Assembly: GCA_046155815.1 (NCBI GenBank)
Contig: JBJXFY010000083.1
Span: 1 to 12,716 of the forward strand
Direction of reading: 5' to 3'
Length of the DNA: 12,716 nucleotides
Origin: JBJXFY01 sp046155815
GTDB taxonomy: Bacteria > Verrucomicrobiota > Verrucomicrobiia > Limisphaerales > CAIMTB01
Shown here: in pieces, positions 6,006-12,716 of the stretch
How positions within the stretch are numbered: the stretch's first letter is position 1
Layout: each line of letters begins with the position of its first letter
The notes under the pieces: generated by a model
What the model was told of the DNA's origin: nothing
The model's input: the letters and a program-made list of their open reading frames with translations, nothing else
The model's database searches: none
Position numbers and translations under genes: made by a program

Positions 6006-6773
6006 ATGAAACCCGCCGTCAAGGTGGCCCTCTACGTGGTCACGATCGCGCTCACGATCGTGTTTGGCGTGTTGGCGGCGCGGCACCGGCCGCGGGAGCG
6101 TCCGCCCGAGACGGTGACCGAGGAGCTGGCGCCCGAGCAGGAGCCGGTGGCCATGCAGAGCCGCGCCGCGGCGCTGAACCCGGGCTATGGCCGGTTCATC
6201 ACCTTTGGCCTGCTCGCGCTGGTTTCGCTGGCCGGCGCCGGCCTGCTGACCGGTCGGGACCTCTCCGCCTACTTCGCCGAGAAGACGCTCAAGACCCTGT
6301 ACCATGACGAGGGCATCGAGCTCGAGCAGGCGGAGTACGAGGAGGCGGAAAAGCTCTGGGCGGACGGCAAGCACCTCGAGGCGATCCAATCCCTCCGCGA
6401 CCATCTCAAGGCCCATCCCCGCGCGCTCCACGCCCAGATTCGCATCGCGGAGATTTACGAGAAGGACCTCAACAACTCGCTCGCGGCGGTACTCGAGTAT
6501 GAGGAGGTGCTCGCGCACAAGTTTGACCCGCCGCTCTGGGGCCGCACGGCCATCCGCCTCGTGAACCTCTACAACCGCATGGAGAAGGGCGACCAGGCCG
6601 TGGCCCTGCTCCAGCAAATCCTGGTGAATGCGCCCGACACGCCCGCCGGCGCCAAGGCGCGCGAGCGGCTCGAAAGCTCCGGCCTCCTGGCCGCGGAGCC
6701 GGAGGCGGCCGCGGAGCCGCCGCCGGCGGAGGAGGGCGGCCTCCCGCCGGGCTTCCGGCCAAAGAAGGGCTGA
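6006..6773 (+). CDS. Two-helix membrane protein with TPR-like repeats
   Basis: The 255-residue protein has hydrophobic helices at about 6-24 and 64-82, joined by a charged, Pro/Glu-rich linker. Residues 105-225 are amphipathic helices with TPR-like spacing (KHLEAIQSLRDHLKAHP, then LAAVLEYEEVLAHKFDP, then DQAVALLQQILVNAPDTPAG), about three repeats. The tail (230-255) is Ala/Pro/Glu-rich with a basic end. With two helices, both ends should be on the same side, probably cytoplasmic, leaving the repeats free to bind a partner protein. I do not recognise a specific family. ATG 6006 is supported by the promoter candidate just upstream and by the N-terminal MKPAVK before the first helix. It is followed after 11 bases by the next gene, so the two are probably co-transcribed. 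Confidence 0.8.
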   Translation: MKPAVKVALYVVTIALTIVFGVLAARHRPRERPPETVTEELAPEQEPVAMQSRAAALNPGYGRFITFGLLALVSLAGAGLLTGRDLSAYFAEKTLKTLYHDEGIELEQAEYEEAEKLWADGKHLEAIQSLRDHLKAHPRALHAQIRIAEIYEKDLNNSLAAVLEYEEVLAHKFDPPLWGRTAIRLVNLYNRMEKGDQAVALLQQILVNAPDTPAGAKARERLESSGLLAAEPEAAAEPPPAEEGGLPPGFRPKKG

Positions 6774-6784
6774 CGCCGCCCCCG

Positions 6785-7276
6785 ATGATCGCCGCGCTGA
6801 CCAGCAGCGAGCTGCGCGACTACGCGACGGTGGTCACCGCCACCGTCGCGCTGCTGGTGTTCGTGCTGAACTCCTTCTCGCAGGTGCGGAACCGGCGGAT
6901 CGAAAACCTTTCCCGCTTCAACCAGGTGCATCAGCGCCTCTTCGCGCCGGACAGCTACCTCGGGCACAACGTGGTCGCCGTCGAGAGCGGGACGATGGTG
7001 CGCGACCGGGGCGACGCGGAGATGGAGGCGAGGTTCCACCTCATGCTGCTCGAGATCGAGCGGCTGGCCGTGCTGGCCAACAACCGGGCCGTGCCGCGCG
7101 CGACGCAGGTGTACCTCTTCGGCTCCTACGCCGCGCACATCCTGAGGCTGCTCACCGAGGAGGAGCGGAAGAGCATGTTCTGGGAGCTGGCCATCGGCTA
7201 CCTGAAGCGCATCGCGGAGGACACGGAACGCTACCAAAAGCTGGACCGTGCGGAGCGGGAGCAGTTCTGGCGGTAG
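6785..7276 (+). CDS. Small membrane-anchored protein of unknown function
   Basis: The 163-residue protein has one hydrophobic segment at about 13-31 (YATVVTATVALLVFVLNSF) followed by a soluble, mostly helical domain rich in Arg and Glu. A conserved-looking core, EARFHLMLLEIERLAVLANN (81-100), is followed by FGSYAAHIL and an amphipathic C-terminal helix. The layout recalls small membrane-anchored domains of unknown function such as DUF4760, but I cannot confirm that without a profile search. It starts 11 bases after the TPR protein and lacks a strong Shine-Dalgarno sequence. Its stop lies three bases from the stop of the convergent cytochrome gene, leaving no room for a terminator between them. 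Confidence 0.72.
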   Translation: MIAALTSSELRDYATVVTATVALLVFVLNSFSQVRNRRIENLSRFNQVHQRLFAPDSYLGHNVVAVESGTMVRDRGDAEMEARFHLMLLEIERLAVLANNRAVPRATQVYLFGSYAAHILRLLTEEERKSMFWELAIGYLKRIAEDTERYQKLDRAEREQFWR

Positions 7277-7279
7277 GCG

Positions 7280-9067
7280 TCAGGGCCGTCCGTCCACGTC
7301 CCCTCGCATCCAGTCCGCGATCAGCAGGATCTGCGCGTCCGTCAGCAGGCCTTGCTCGCCGAAGCGCGGCATCCGGTCGTTGCGCCGGCCGTAGAAGTCC
7401 GCGTGCGCCGGGTCGCGGATGAAGCGCAGCAGCCAGTCGCGCGACGCCCAGCCCGTGAGCAGCGGCGCGGTGGCGTCATCGGTCGGGCTGTGGAAGGCGT
7501 GGCACTCGCCGCAGCGCATCGTGTCGTTGTGGAACGCCGCGCGGCCGGCGGCGATGTCCGCCGCGTCGCGGGCGTCGGCCTCGCGCTGCGCGGGCAGCGC
7601 GGCCTCGGCGGACACGGCGGCGATCACCTGCGCGAGCTGCCGGCGCGCCGCGTCGTCGAACTTCGCCACGTCGCGCTTCACGAAGCGCACCATCTTGCCG
7701 TCCTTGAACCGCGTGCCGCCGAAGTAGTCCGGGCCGTCCACCCGCGCCGGGTCGAGCAGGCCGGCGAGCCATTCGCGCGAGCCGAAGCCTCGCAGGTCCG
7801 GCGCGCTTGCCGGATCGCTGGGCGTCTGGCCCAGGCCGTCGTGCCCGCCGTGCCGGTGGCAGCTCGCGCAGTGCTGGGAGAAGAGCCGCGGGCCCTGCGT
7901 CAACGCGTCGTTGCGCAGCAGCTCGAGCGCGCCGGCGGGCGGGATGCCCGCAGGCCGAAGCGCGAGTTCCACGGCGCGCTGCGCGTCGGCCTCCGCGCGG
8001 GCCAGGGCGCGTTGGTGCGCGGGGTCCCGGCGGTCCTGCGCCCACGCCTGCCACGTCAGCACGCCCGCGCCGAGCAGCACGCCGGCCAGCAGCGCGAGGT
8101 TGAAGCCGTGCCCCAGCCGCCAGCGGCCGACGAACGGCATGGCGAACACCAGCGCCATCACGACGCCCGGGATCACGATCGCGCCCCACACCTCCGTGCC
8201 GCCGGGGAAGAGTTTCAGGAACTGGAACAGAAACAGGAAGTACCACTCCGGCCGCGCGGGGAACGGCTCCGAGGGGTCGGCCGGCGCGGACAGCGGGGCG
8301 CGCAGCCAGAAGGTCAGCACCAGCACCGCCGCCATCACCGCGAGGCAGGCCACGGCGTCCATGAGGACCTGGTCGGGCCAGAACATCGCGTCCGGCTTGC
8401 GCACGGGCCTGGCCGGCGTGAGGCCGTGCTTGCGGAACAGGTAGATGTGGCCGACCACCGCCGCGACCACGAGCGCCGGCAGCACGCCCGCGTGCAGCGC
8501 GAAGAAGCGCGTGAGCGTCGCGTGCCCGTAGTCCGGCCCGCCCACGACCACCCGCTGGAGCTGCGGGCCGACGAGCGGCGTGATGCCGGCGATGTCCGTG
8601 GCGACCTTCGTGGCCCAGTAGCCCTTCTGGTCCCACGGCAGCAGGTAGCCCGTGAGCGCGAGGCCGAGCGTGAGCCCGAGCAGCACGAGGCCGAACCAGA
8701 AGTTCACCTCGCGCGGGGCCATGTAGGCGCCGTCAATCACCACCTGCAGCAGGTGCAGCACCAGCAGCACGACCATCGCGTGCGCCGCGAAGTGGTGGAT
8801 GCCGCGCAGAATCCACCCGCCCCACATCACATGTTCGATGAAGAACACGCTCTCCCAGGCGGTCTGGGCACTCGCGCTGTAGCCGCTCCACAGCAGCAGG
8901 CCGGTGATGACCTGCACCATGAAGACGAAGGTGAGCGTGCTGCCCCAGACGTACCGCCAGCGCGCGCCGCCGGGCACCTTCTCGTACAGCGCCTCGTGCG
9001 CCAGCCGGCGCACGCCCGTGCGGCTGTCGAGCCAGTCGAGCAGGCGGGAGGGCAATGAAGGCTTCAT
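7280..9067 (-). CDS. Cytochrome b6/subunit IV fused to a diheme cytochrome c (bc complex)
   Basis: This 595-residue fusion is the core of a quinol-oxidising bc-type complex in the cytoplasmic membrane. Residues 1-340 combine cytochrome b6 and subunit IV. Heme-ligand pairs are His91/His105 and His192/His207; the second pair has 14 residues between, the b6f-type spacing. The Qo motif PEWY is at 273-276, and about seven to eight membrane helices are visible. Residues 345-595 hold two c-type heme sites: CASCH (400-404) with likely axial Met459, and CGECH (519-523) with Met566 in DRMPRF. This c domain probably replaces cytochrome c1 or f, for which no gene is adjacent. At the position of the b6 cysteine that binds heme cn covalently there is Val40 (RYVWGSTLTF), so that heme is probably absent. 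It lies downstream of the Rieske gene with 163 bases between. Confidence 0.93.
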   Translation of the reverse strand: MKPSLPSRLLDWLDSRTGVRRLAHEALYEKVPGGARWRYVWGSTLTFVFMVQVITGLLLWSGYSASAQTAWESVFFIEHVMWGGWILRGIHHFAAHAMVVLLVLHLLQVVIDGAYMAPREVNFWFGLVLLGLTLGLALTGYLLPWDQKGYWATKVATDIAGITPLVGPQLQRVVVGGPDYGHATLTRFFALHAGVLPALVVAAVVGHIYLFRKHGLTPARPVRKPDAMFWPDQVLMDAVACLAVMAAVLVLTFWLRAPLSAPADPSEPFPARPEWYFLFLFQFLKLFPGGTEVWGAIVIPGVVMALVFAMPFVGRWRLGHGFNLALLAGVLLGAGVLTWQAWAQDRRDPAHQRALARAEADAQRAVELALRPAGIPPAGALELLRNDALTQGPRLFSQHCASCHRHGGHDGLGQTPSDPASAPDLRGFGSREWLAGLLDPARVDGPDYFGGTRFKDGKMVRFVKRDVAKFDDAARRQLAQVIAAVSAEAALPAQREADARDAADIAAGRAAFHNDTMRCGECHAFHSPTDDATAPLLTGWASRDWLLRFIRDPAHADFYGRRNDRMPRFGEQGLLTDAQILLIADWMRGDVDGRP

Positions 9068-9113
9068 GGCGGAAGGGCGAAGCTCACAGCCTAAAGATCA
9101 AGGCTCAGGAGAG

Positions 9114-9144
9114 GCGCCGGGGTACAAGCCCCAAGGGCCGGCGC
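9114..9144 (-). repeat. Inverted repeat before the cytochrome gene
   Basis: GCGCCGG (9114-9120) pairs with CCGGCGC (9138-9144), seven base pairs, with GGGG/CCCC able to pair inside. It lies between the heptad repeat and the cytochrome b start, and could be an attenuating or processing hairpin between the Rieske and cytochrome genes. In GC-rich DNA such stems also arise by chance. Confidence 0.3.
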
Positions 9145-9151
9145 GGCGGTG

Positions 9152-9212
9152 GTTGGCGCTTGCTGCATGGGGCCTGGGGCTTGCCTTGGGCTTTGAAATT
9201 TGCGCCTTGAGC
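9152..9212 (-). repeat. Degenerate CCAAG heptad repeat, copy B
   Basis: Read on the minus strand from 9212, there are four exact seven-base units (GCTCAAG, GCGCAAA, TTTCAAA, GCCCAAG), a five-base remnant GCAAG, then CCCCAGG, CCCCATG, CAGCAAG and CGCCAAC. The period and the CAA(G/A) ends match the copy at 2156-2210. Like that copy, it follows a stop codon (Rieske, TAA 9231) by under 25 bases and reads in the direction of transcription. It is locally more A/T-rich than the genes on either side and has no plausible coding use. Confidence 0.68.
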
Positions 9213-9230
9213 TTCGCGGCTGCGCCCCGG

Positions 9231-9782
9231 TTACACAGGAACCTTCCCAGGCACGCCGCGCAGGAAGTTCTGGAACTTCACCCAGACCTCCCCGCCGTCG
9301 CGAACCTCCACCTCCAGCGCGTCCATCGCCCGTGGCGACGGGCTGGAGGCCTCGCTGATGGCGCCCTCGACCGTGAAGCTGCTGTTGTGGCACGGACAGA
9401 AGAAGCGCTTCGGCTCGGATTGCCAGTCCACGAAGCAGCCCGCGTGGGGGCAGACCACGTTCAGCGCCGTCACCTCGCGCTCTCCCGTGCGCCGCAGGTA
9501 CACGGCGCCGACCGGCGCGGCGGGCTGGCCGGTCCAGGCATCGCGGCGGGCGGCGATGATCGGGAACTTCCGTGGCACGCCGTCGGCCGGAAGGGCGTCC
9601 AGCGTCGTGACCTTCACCGGCGCCGCGCCGACAGCCGCGCCGCGCCGGAGCGGATCCAGCACCACCGCCGCGCCGGCGAGGATCGGCGGCACCGTGGCCG
9701 CGCCGCCCGCGGCGAGCGCGAGGGCGGACTTGAGGAACTGCCGGCGCTCGGCGTCTGGGGTTGGATCGGGCATGTCGTTCAT
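9231..9782 (-). CDS. Rieske iron-sulfur protein of the bc complex
   Basis: The 183-residue protein has a twin-arginine motif (RRQFLK, 13-18) and one hydrophobic segment at about 19-42 that probably stays as a membrane anchor. The [2Fe-2S] site is complete: CPHAGC (111-116) and CPCH (129-132), with Cys111, His113, Cys129 and His132 as ligands and Cys116/Cys131 as the stabilising disulfide. It would pass electrons from quinol at the Qo site of the neighbouring cytochrome b to the fused cytochrome c domain. ATG 9782 is preferred because promoter-like boxes lie just upstream; ATG 9773 is an alternative three codons in. It is the first gene of the two-gene bc unit and is divergent from fabI. Confidence 0.93.
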   Translation of the reverse strand: MNDMPDPTPDAERRQFLKSALALAAGGAATVPPILAGAAVVLDPLRRGAAVGAAPVKVTTLDALPADGVPRKFPIIAARRDAWTGQPAAPVGAVYLRRTGEREVTALNVVCPHAGCFVDWQSEPKRFFCPCHNSSFTVEGAISEASSPSPRAMDALEVEVRDGGEVWVKFQNFLRGVPGKVPV

Positions 9783-9785
9783 GCA

Positions 9786-9815
9786 AGGCTAGGAAAGGGA
9801 GTGCGGCTCCTGCAA
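9786..9815 (-). promoter_or_regulatory. Promoter candidate for the Rieske/cytochrome unit
   Basis: On the minus strand: TTGCAG (9815-9810), an 18-base spacer, then TAGCCT (9791-9786), only three bases before ATG 9782. If the -10 box is real, ATG 9782 would be at or inside the transcription start region, and translation could begin at ATG 9773 instead. Confidence 0.42.
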
Positions 9816-9820
9816 TCCCC

Positions 9821-9952
9821 GCGGCGGGCCGCCGGACCTTAGGCTCGGCGCGAGGGTCTCTGCGGGCCGGTACCCGCCGGACCGAAGGCCGGCGCTGCAG
9901 GCGGGCCTCCGCCCGCCACGCGGGCGGCTTGCGGGTCGTGCGGCGGGCCGCC
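9821..9952. repeat. Palindrome-rich divergent gap with a 13-base direct repeat
   Basis: GCGGCGGGCCGCC occurs at 9821-9833 and again at 9940-9952. Between them lie perfect stems, the best being GGCGGGC/GCCCGCC (9900-9906 with 9911-9917, 4-base loop). The segment separates the Rieske and fabI promoter candidates and overlaps the fabI spacer. It could be an operator pair or a decayed palindromic element. High GC content makes chance similarity likely. Confidence 0.35.
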
Positions 9953-9957
9953 ACGCT
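9929..9957 (+). promoter_or_regulatory. Promoter candidate for fabI
   Basis: TTGCGG (9929-9934), a 17-base spacer, then CACGCT (9952-9957), seven bases (GGCCGGC) before ATG 9965. The same seven bases occupy the same place before the ClpX-like gene at 585, where the -35 box also sits in GGCTTGCG. No Shine-Dalgarno sequence is present. Confidence 0.42.
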
Positions 9958-9964
9958 GGCCGGC

Positions 9965-10735
9965 ATGTCACTGCTCGCAGGCAAGCTCGGCGTCGTGTTC
10001 GGCGTCGCCAACCGGCGCTCCATCGCGTGGGCCATCGCGCAGGCGTGGAAGCGCGAGGGCGCGACGCTCGCCTTCACCTACCAGGGCGAGCGCCTCAAGG
10101 AGAACGTCGAGGAGCTGGCCGGCACCTTCGGCCCGGACACGCTGATCCTGCCCTGCGACGTCACGAAGGACGAGGACATCGCCCGCGTGTTCGCCGAGGT
10201 GGGCGCGAAGTTCGGCAAGCTCCACCTGCTGCTGCACTCGGTGGCCTTTGCGCCCAAGGAGGCGCTCGAGGGGCAGTTCCTGAACACGAGCCGCGAGGCC
10301 TTCCGGGTGGCGCACGACGTGAGCGCGTACTCGCTGGTGGCGCTGGCCCGGGCCGCCGCGCCGCTCATGACGGACGGCGGGAGCATCGTGGCCATGAGCT
10401 ATTACGGGGCGGAGAAGGTGGTGCCGCACTACAACGTGATGGGCGTCGCCAAGGCCGCGCTCGAGGCCAGCGGGCGCTACCTGGCCTACGATCTTGGCCC
10501 GGGAAAAATCCGCGTGAACTGCATCAGCGCCGGGCCGGTGAACACGCTGGCCGCGCGCGGCATCGCGGGCTTCACCGACATGCTCAAGCACTACGAGGCG
10601 CACGCGCCGCTCAAGCGCAACGTCCTGCCCGAGGAACTGGGCGCCACGGGCGTCTTCCTCGCCAGCGACGGCGCGGCGGCGATCACCGGCCAGACGATCT
10701 ACGTGGACAGCGGCTACCAGATCATGGGGATGTGA
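9965..10735 (+). CDS. fabI: Enoyl-[acyl-carrier-protein] reductase (NADH), FabI
   Basis: The 256-residue short-chain dehydrogenase-like enzyme catalyses the last step of each fatty-acid elongation cycle, reducing enoyl-ACP with NAD(P)H. The nucleotide-binding start LGVVFGVANRRSIAWAIA (8-25) has the FabI-specific form rather than the general SDR GxxxGxG. The catalytic Tyr156 and Lys163 (YNVMGVAK) have the FabI Tyr-x6-Lys spacing, with Tyr146 as the companion tyrosine. ISAGPVNTLAARGI (187-200) matches the family's substrate-loop region. The length is typical. ATG 9965 starts directly at the first strand; longer in-frame extensions upstream cover the promoter and palindromes. Its last 14 bases overlap the end of the opposite-strand gene. 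Confidence 0.95.
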   Translation: MSLLAGKLGVVFGVANRRSIAWAIAQAWKREGATLAFTYQGERLKENVEELAGTFGPDTLILPCDVTKDEDIARVFAEVGAKFGKLHLLLHSVAFAPKEALEGQFLNTSREAFRVAHDVSAYSLVALARAAAPLMTDGGSIVAMSYYGAEKVVPHYNVMGVAKAALEASGRYLAYDLGPGKIRVNCISAGPVNTLAARGIAGFTDMLKHYEAHAPLKRNVLPEELGATGVFLASDGAAAITGQTIYVDSGYQIMGM

Positions 10736-12716
10736 CCCCTGCTGCCGGCCCGGAAGCGGCCCCGGCCGGACTGCCGTTGGTCCGGGCGATGTCGAGCACG
10801 TACACCGAGCCGTCGTCGAAGAGCCGTAGGCGGGTCTCACCGAGGCCTTCGATGGCGCCCTGCACCGCATAGGCGCGGAGGGACTCCAACTGCAGGAGCA
10901 ACGGGGCCGCGGCGTTCGTCTGGTGGGCCATGTTCGCACCGTAGTTCGCGCGGTTCGAGTAGGCGTAGGCGATGAACCCGACCCCCTGGCCCAGGAGGTA
11001 GGCGGCCAGTTGCTCGGGATCGCCGTTTAGCGGCATGCCGGGCGGCGGGGAGGCGGAGCCCGGCCAGTCGGCGATCCAAATGCGGTGGCTGCGGAAGGGC
11101 AGGAGGTAGCTGCGGTCCAGCCGGGCAAGGACCTCCGCGGTGGGCGGCACTTGGCTCAGGAGGCGGACGTCGCGCTCCGCGCGGGCGGCGGAGTCGAGGC
11201 GGCGGCCCAGCCAGGCGTCGGCGCAGCCATCCGTCACGTCGCGGAGGGTCCAGGCCGGGGCGTGATAAAGCGAGGCGCCCATGACGCGTGCGGCAGCGGC
11301 GAAGGCCAGGATGCCGGCCCAGCGGAAGAGCCAAGCCGGGCCCGGGGTTCCGCACGGCCGGGCCGCGACGCGGAGGAGGAGGACGACGAGCGCGGGATAG
11401 ACAAAGGGCGCGCTGTACCGCCTGGCGTGGCAGCCGTGGGCAGCGATCGCGTTGGCCAGCCCGGCCGCCAGCAGCCCAAGCACCAGCCAGGGCTCGCCGC
11501 GCCAGAGGAAGCGGGCCCGGTGCAGGAGCAGCCCCAGCGGCAGCACGGCCGCCAGCAACTGAGCCGGGCGCAGCGCGACGAAAGTGGACAACGACGGCCA
11601 CAGGGACTCCGCATGGAGCCCGGCGGCGATCGAGCCGGCCCCGCCCTCGTAGGCCGTGACATGGTAGCCGCGGCCCAGCAGGGGGAACCACGGCGTGGCG
11701 TGCGACAGTTGGGACGCCACCATCCACGGCAGCAGCGCCAGCAGGGAAACCCCGGACGCCCCCAGCACCTGGCGCAAGCCGATCTGGACACCTTCCCTCC
11801 GGAACGTCCAGGCCGCCCACACCAGGCCCGTGACCGCCACCGGGAGGACGAGGTTGTTCTTGAGCGCGAGGGTGGTGCCGGCCAGCAGTCCGAAGGCCAA
11901 CGGCCCGAGGGCGGCATCGTCTTCAGGGCCGTCCCCGGTCCGGCGGGTGGCCGTGACGAAGAGCGGGAAGAGGAAGGCGGCGCCGACCAGCGACGCGGTG
12001 GTATTGATCCGTTCGAACCCGGTCGCGCAGAACACCGCCGTTCCTGCGGCAATCCACGCTGCGGCGCCCGGCCCGCAGCCCTGGCTGCGAGCGAGCCGCC
12101 AGGTCAGCCCGGCGACGACCACGGGCATCAGGCCCGCCTCGATCAGCAGCATCGCCTCCCGGGCCGACGGGGCGGCGGCGAGCGCTAGGAGCGGGTAGTT
12201 GCCGCCGAGGCCGCTGACGATCCGCCGCTCCGAAAACGGTTCCCGGCCCAGGCTGCCGGTCTGGAGGAGCTTCTCGACGAAGGCGAAGTAGCCGCCCAGG
12301 TCATCGTGTGGCTCAAACCGGGTGGTCCAAAACGACCCGGCGAAGAGGAACGCCGCGCAGATGGCAAAGACGCCCCAGCCGGCCGCGGCCATCGGGCTGG
12401 CGCGCAGCTCCGCGAGAAAGGCGCGGAACGGGCCATCGGCCACCCACGGCGGGGAGGCTCGCCACTCGCGGATGGCCGCGACCATTCCGATCCCGATCAG
12501 GAGCAGGCAGGCGCGGCGGTCAAACAGTTGCGCGAGGCCCAGCCAGCCGCCGAGGCCCGCCACACCCGCGAGGCCCAGCAGCACGGTGACGGCCCAGCCC
12601 GCGCCTCGGGCCACGCAGACGGCGCGGCCGACCAGGCGGCCGAGGCCCCACAGGGCCAGCAGGAGGACAGGGCCGGAGGCCAGTGCGAGCAGCCGGAGGA
12701 GCAGCCCGGCGGTTTC
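10722..12716 (-). CDS. Multi-pass membrane protein, GT-C glycosyltransferase-like (5' end beyond the window)
   Basis: About 664 residues are visible. The frame is open to the right edge: the 34 codons before GTG 12614 encode another hydrophobic helix (GLLLRLLALASGPVLLLALW), so the true start lies outside. At least ten hydrophobic segments fill residues 1 to about 470, and the last 200 residues are mostly soluble. An acidic motif, EPHDDLGGYF (about 135-144), sits in the first large loop after the early helices. This is where GT-C glycosyltransferases carry their catalytic Asp/Glu motif, and it is followed by an amphipathic helix. GT-C enzymes transfer sugars from lipid-linked donors on the outer face of the membrane. 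I do not recognise a specific family, and the donor and acceptor are unknown. It converges on fabI with a 14-base overlap of the two 3' ends. Confidence 0.75.
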   Translation of the reverse strand, partial: ETAGLLLRLLALASGPVLLLALWGLGRLVGRAVCVARGAGWAVTVLLGLAGVAGLGGWLGLAQLFDRRACLLLIGIGMVAAIREWRASPPWVADGPFRAFLAELRASPMAAAGWGVFAICAAFLFAGSFWTTRFEPHDDLGGYFAFVEKLLQTGSLGREPFSERRIVSGLGGNYPLLALAAAPSAREAMLLIEAGLMPVVVAGLTWRLARSQGCGPGAAAWIAAGTAVFCATGFERINTTASLVGAAFLFPLFVTATRRTGDGPEDDAALGPLAFGLLAGTTLALKNNLVLPVAVTGLVWAAWTFRREGVQIGLRQVLGASGVSLLALLPWMVASQLSHATPWFPLLGRGYHVTAYEGGAGSIAAGLHAESLWPSLSTFVALRPAQLLAAVLPLGLLLHRARFLWRGEPWLVLGLLAAGLANAIAAHGCHARRYSAPFVYPALVVLLLRVAARPCGTPGPAWLFRWAGILAFAAAARVMGASLYHAPAWTLRDVTDGCADAWLGRRLDSAARAERDVRLLSQVPPTAEVLARLDRSYLLPFRSHRIWIADWPGSASPPPGMPLNGDPEQLAAYLLGQGVGFIAYAYSNRANYGANMAHQTNAAAPLLLQLESLRAYAVQGAIEGLGETRLRLFDDGSVYVLDIARTNGSPAGAASGPAAGVTSP

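Noticed and set aside
4407..6617. A 736-codon minus-strand open frame across the oxidoreductase and the TPR gene
   Set aside because: The protein is Arg/Pro-rich with no family signature, and it covers two well-supported genes in other frames.
7352..9058. A 568-codon plus-strand open frame opposite the cytochrome gene
   Set aside because: The composition is low-complexity Arg/Ala/Val/His, and the opposite strand encodes a cytochrome b with all heme ligands.
10235..10262. Ala at the position of FabI Gly93 as a sign of triclosan resistance
   Set aside because: Substitutions at Gly93 matter in E. coli, but many natural, sensitive FabI proteins (for example S. aureus) have Ala here.
12612..12614. 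GTG 12614 as the true start of the membrane protein
   Set aside because: The frame continues to the window edge and encodes a further hydrophobic helix, so the gene is cut by the window.
1..12716. Defence island, phage, IS element, CRISPR array or tRNA/rRNA gene
   Set aside because: No transposase, integrase, regularly spaced repeats or RNA-gene signatures were seen. One decayed toxin-antitoxin pair is not enough to call an island.

Overview
The window is very GC-rich bacterial chromosome, most likely from the phylum Verrucomicrobiota (soil or freshwater relatives of Pedosphaera/Limisphaera). This is inferred, not measured. The clues are a secreted hydrolase carrying the short N-terminal domain that ends in FFRVR, a Tat-exported Gfo/Idh/MocA oxidoreductase, a cytochrome b fused to a diheme cytochrome c, and intergenic runs of degenerate CCAAG heptads. 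There is no phage, IS, CRISPR or RNA gene that I can support. Every intergenic gap is under 300 bases.

Left edge (1-530): the 3' end of an antitoxin-like gene overlaps a VapC-type PIN toxin gene. The toxin carries an in-frame amber codon and a one-base frameshift, yet all four acidic active-site residues can still be read through the lesions. Next (585-2150) is a ClpX-like AAA+ unfoldase without the zinc-binding domain. It keeps the pore loops and the IGF ClpP-contact tripeptide, and it appears to have a second, degenerate copy of the C-terminal small domain. A heptad-repeat intergenic stretch leads to a secreted SxxK serine hydrolase (2295-3602). A cluster of three hairpins then precedes a nitrilase-superfamily amidohydrolase (3761-4540).

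Middle (4571-7276): a Tat-signal Gfo/Idh/MocA oxidoreductase on the minus strand is divergent from a two-gene plus-strand unit, a two-helix membrane protein with TPR-like repeats and a small membrane-anchored protein of unknown function. The 91-base divergent gap holds two back-to-back promoter candidates.

Right half: a minus-strand respiratory unit encodes a Tat-type Rieske protein (9231-9782) and a cytochrome b6/subunit IV/diheme cytochrome c fusion (7280-9067). Together they would form a quinol-oxidising bc complex with the electron-accepting c domain built into the b subunit. A second heptad-repeat stretch lies between them. Divergent from the Rieske gene is fabI, an enoyl-ACP reductase (9965-10735). 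Its end overlaps by 14 bases the end of a minus-strand multi-pass GT-C-like membrane protein that runs off the right edge.

Across the window, six genes behind intergenic gaps share one layout: a TTG-type -35 box, a 16-18 base spacer, an xAxxxT -10 box, and then only 3-10 bases to the start codon with no Shine-Dalgarno sequence. This suggests leaderless or near-leaderless transcription. The strongest Shine-Dalgarno sequence I noticed belongs to the operon-internal toxin gene. The best leads are this promoter layout, the heptad repeats, the duplicated domain in the ClpX-like protein, the cytochrome fusion and the doubly broken toxin. I found no convincing new multi-gene system.
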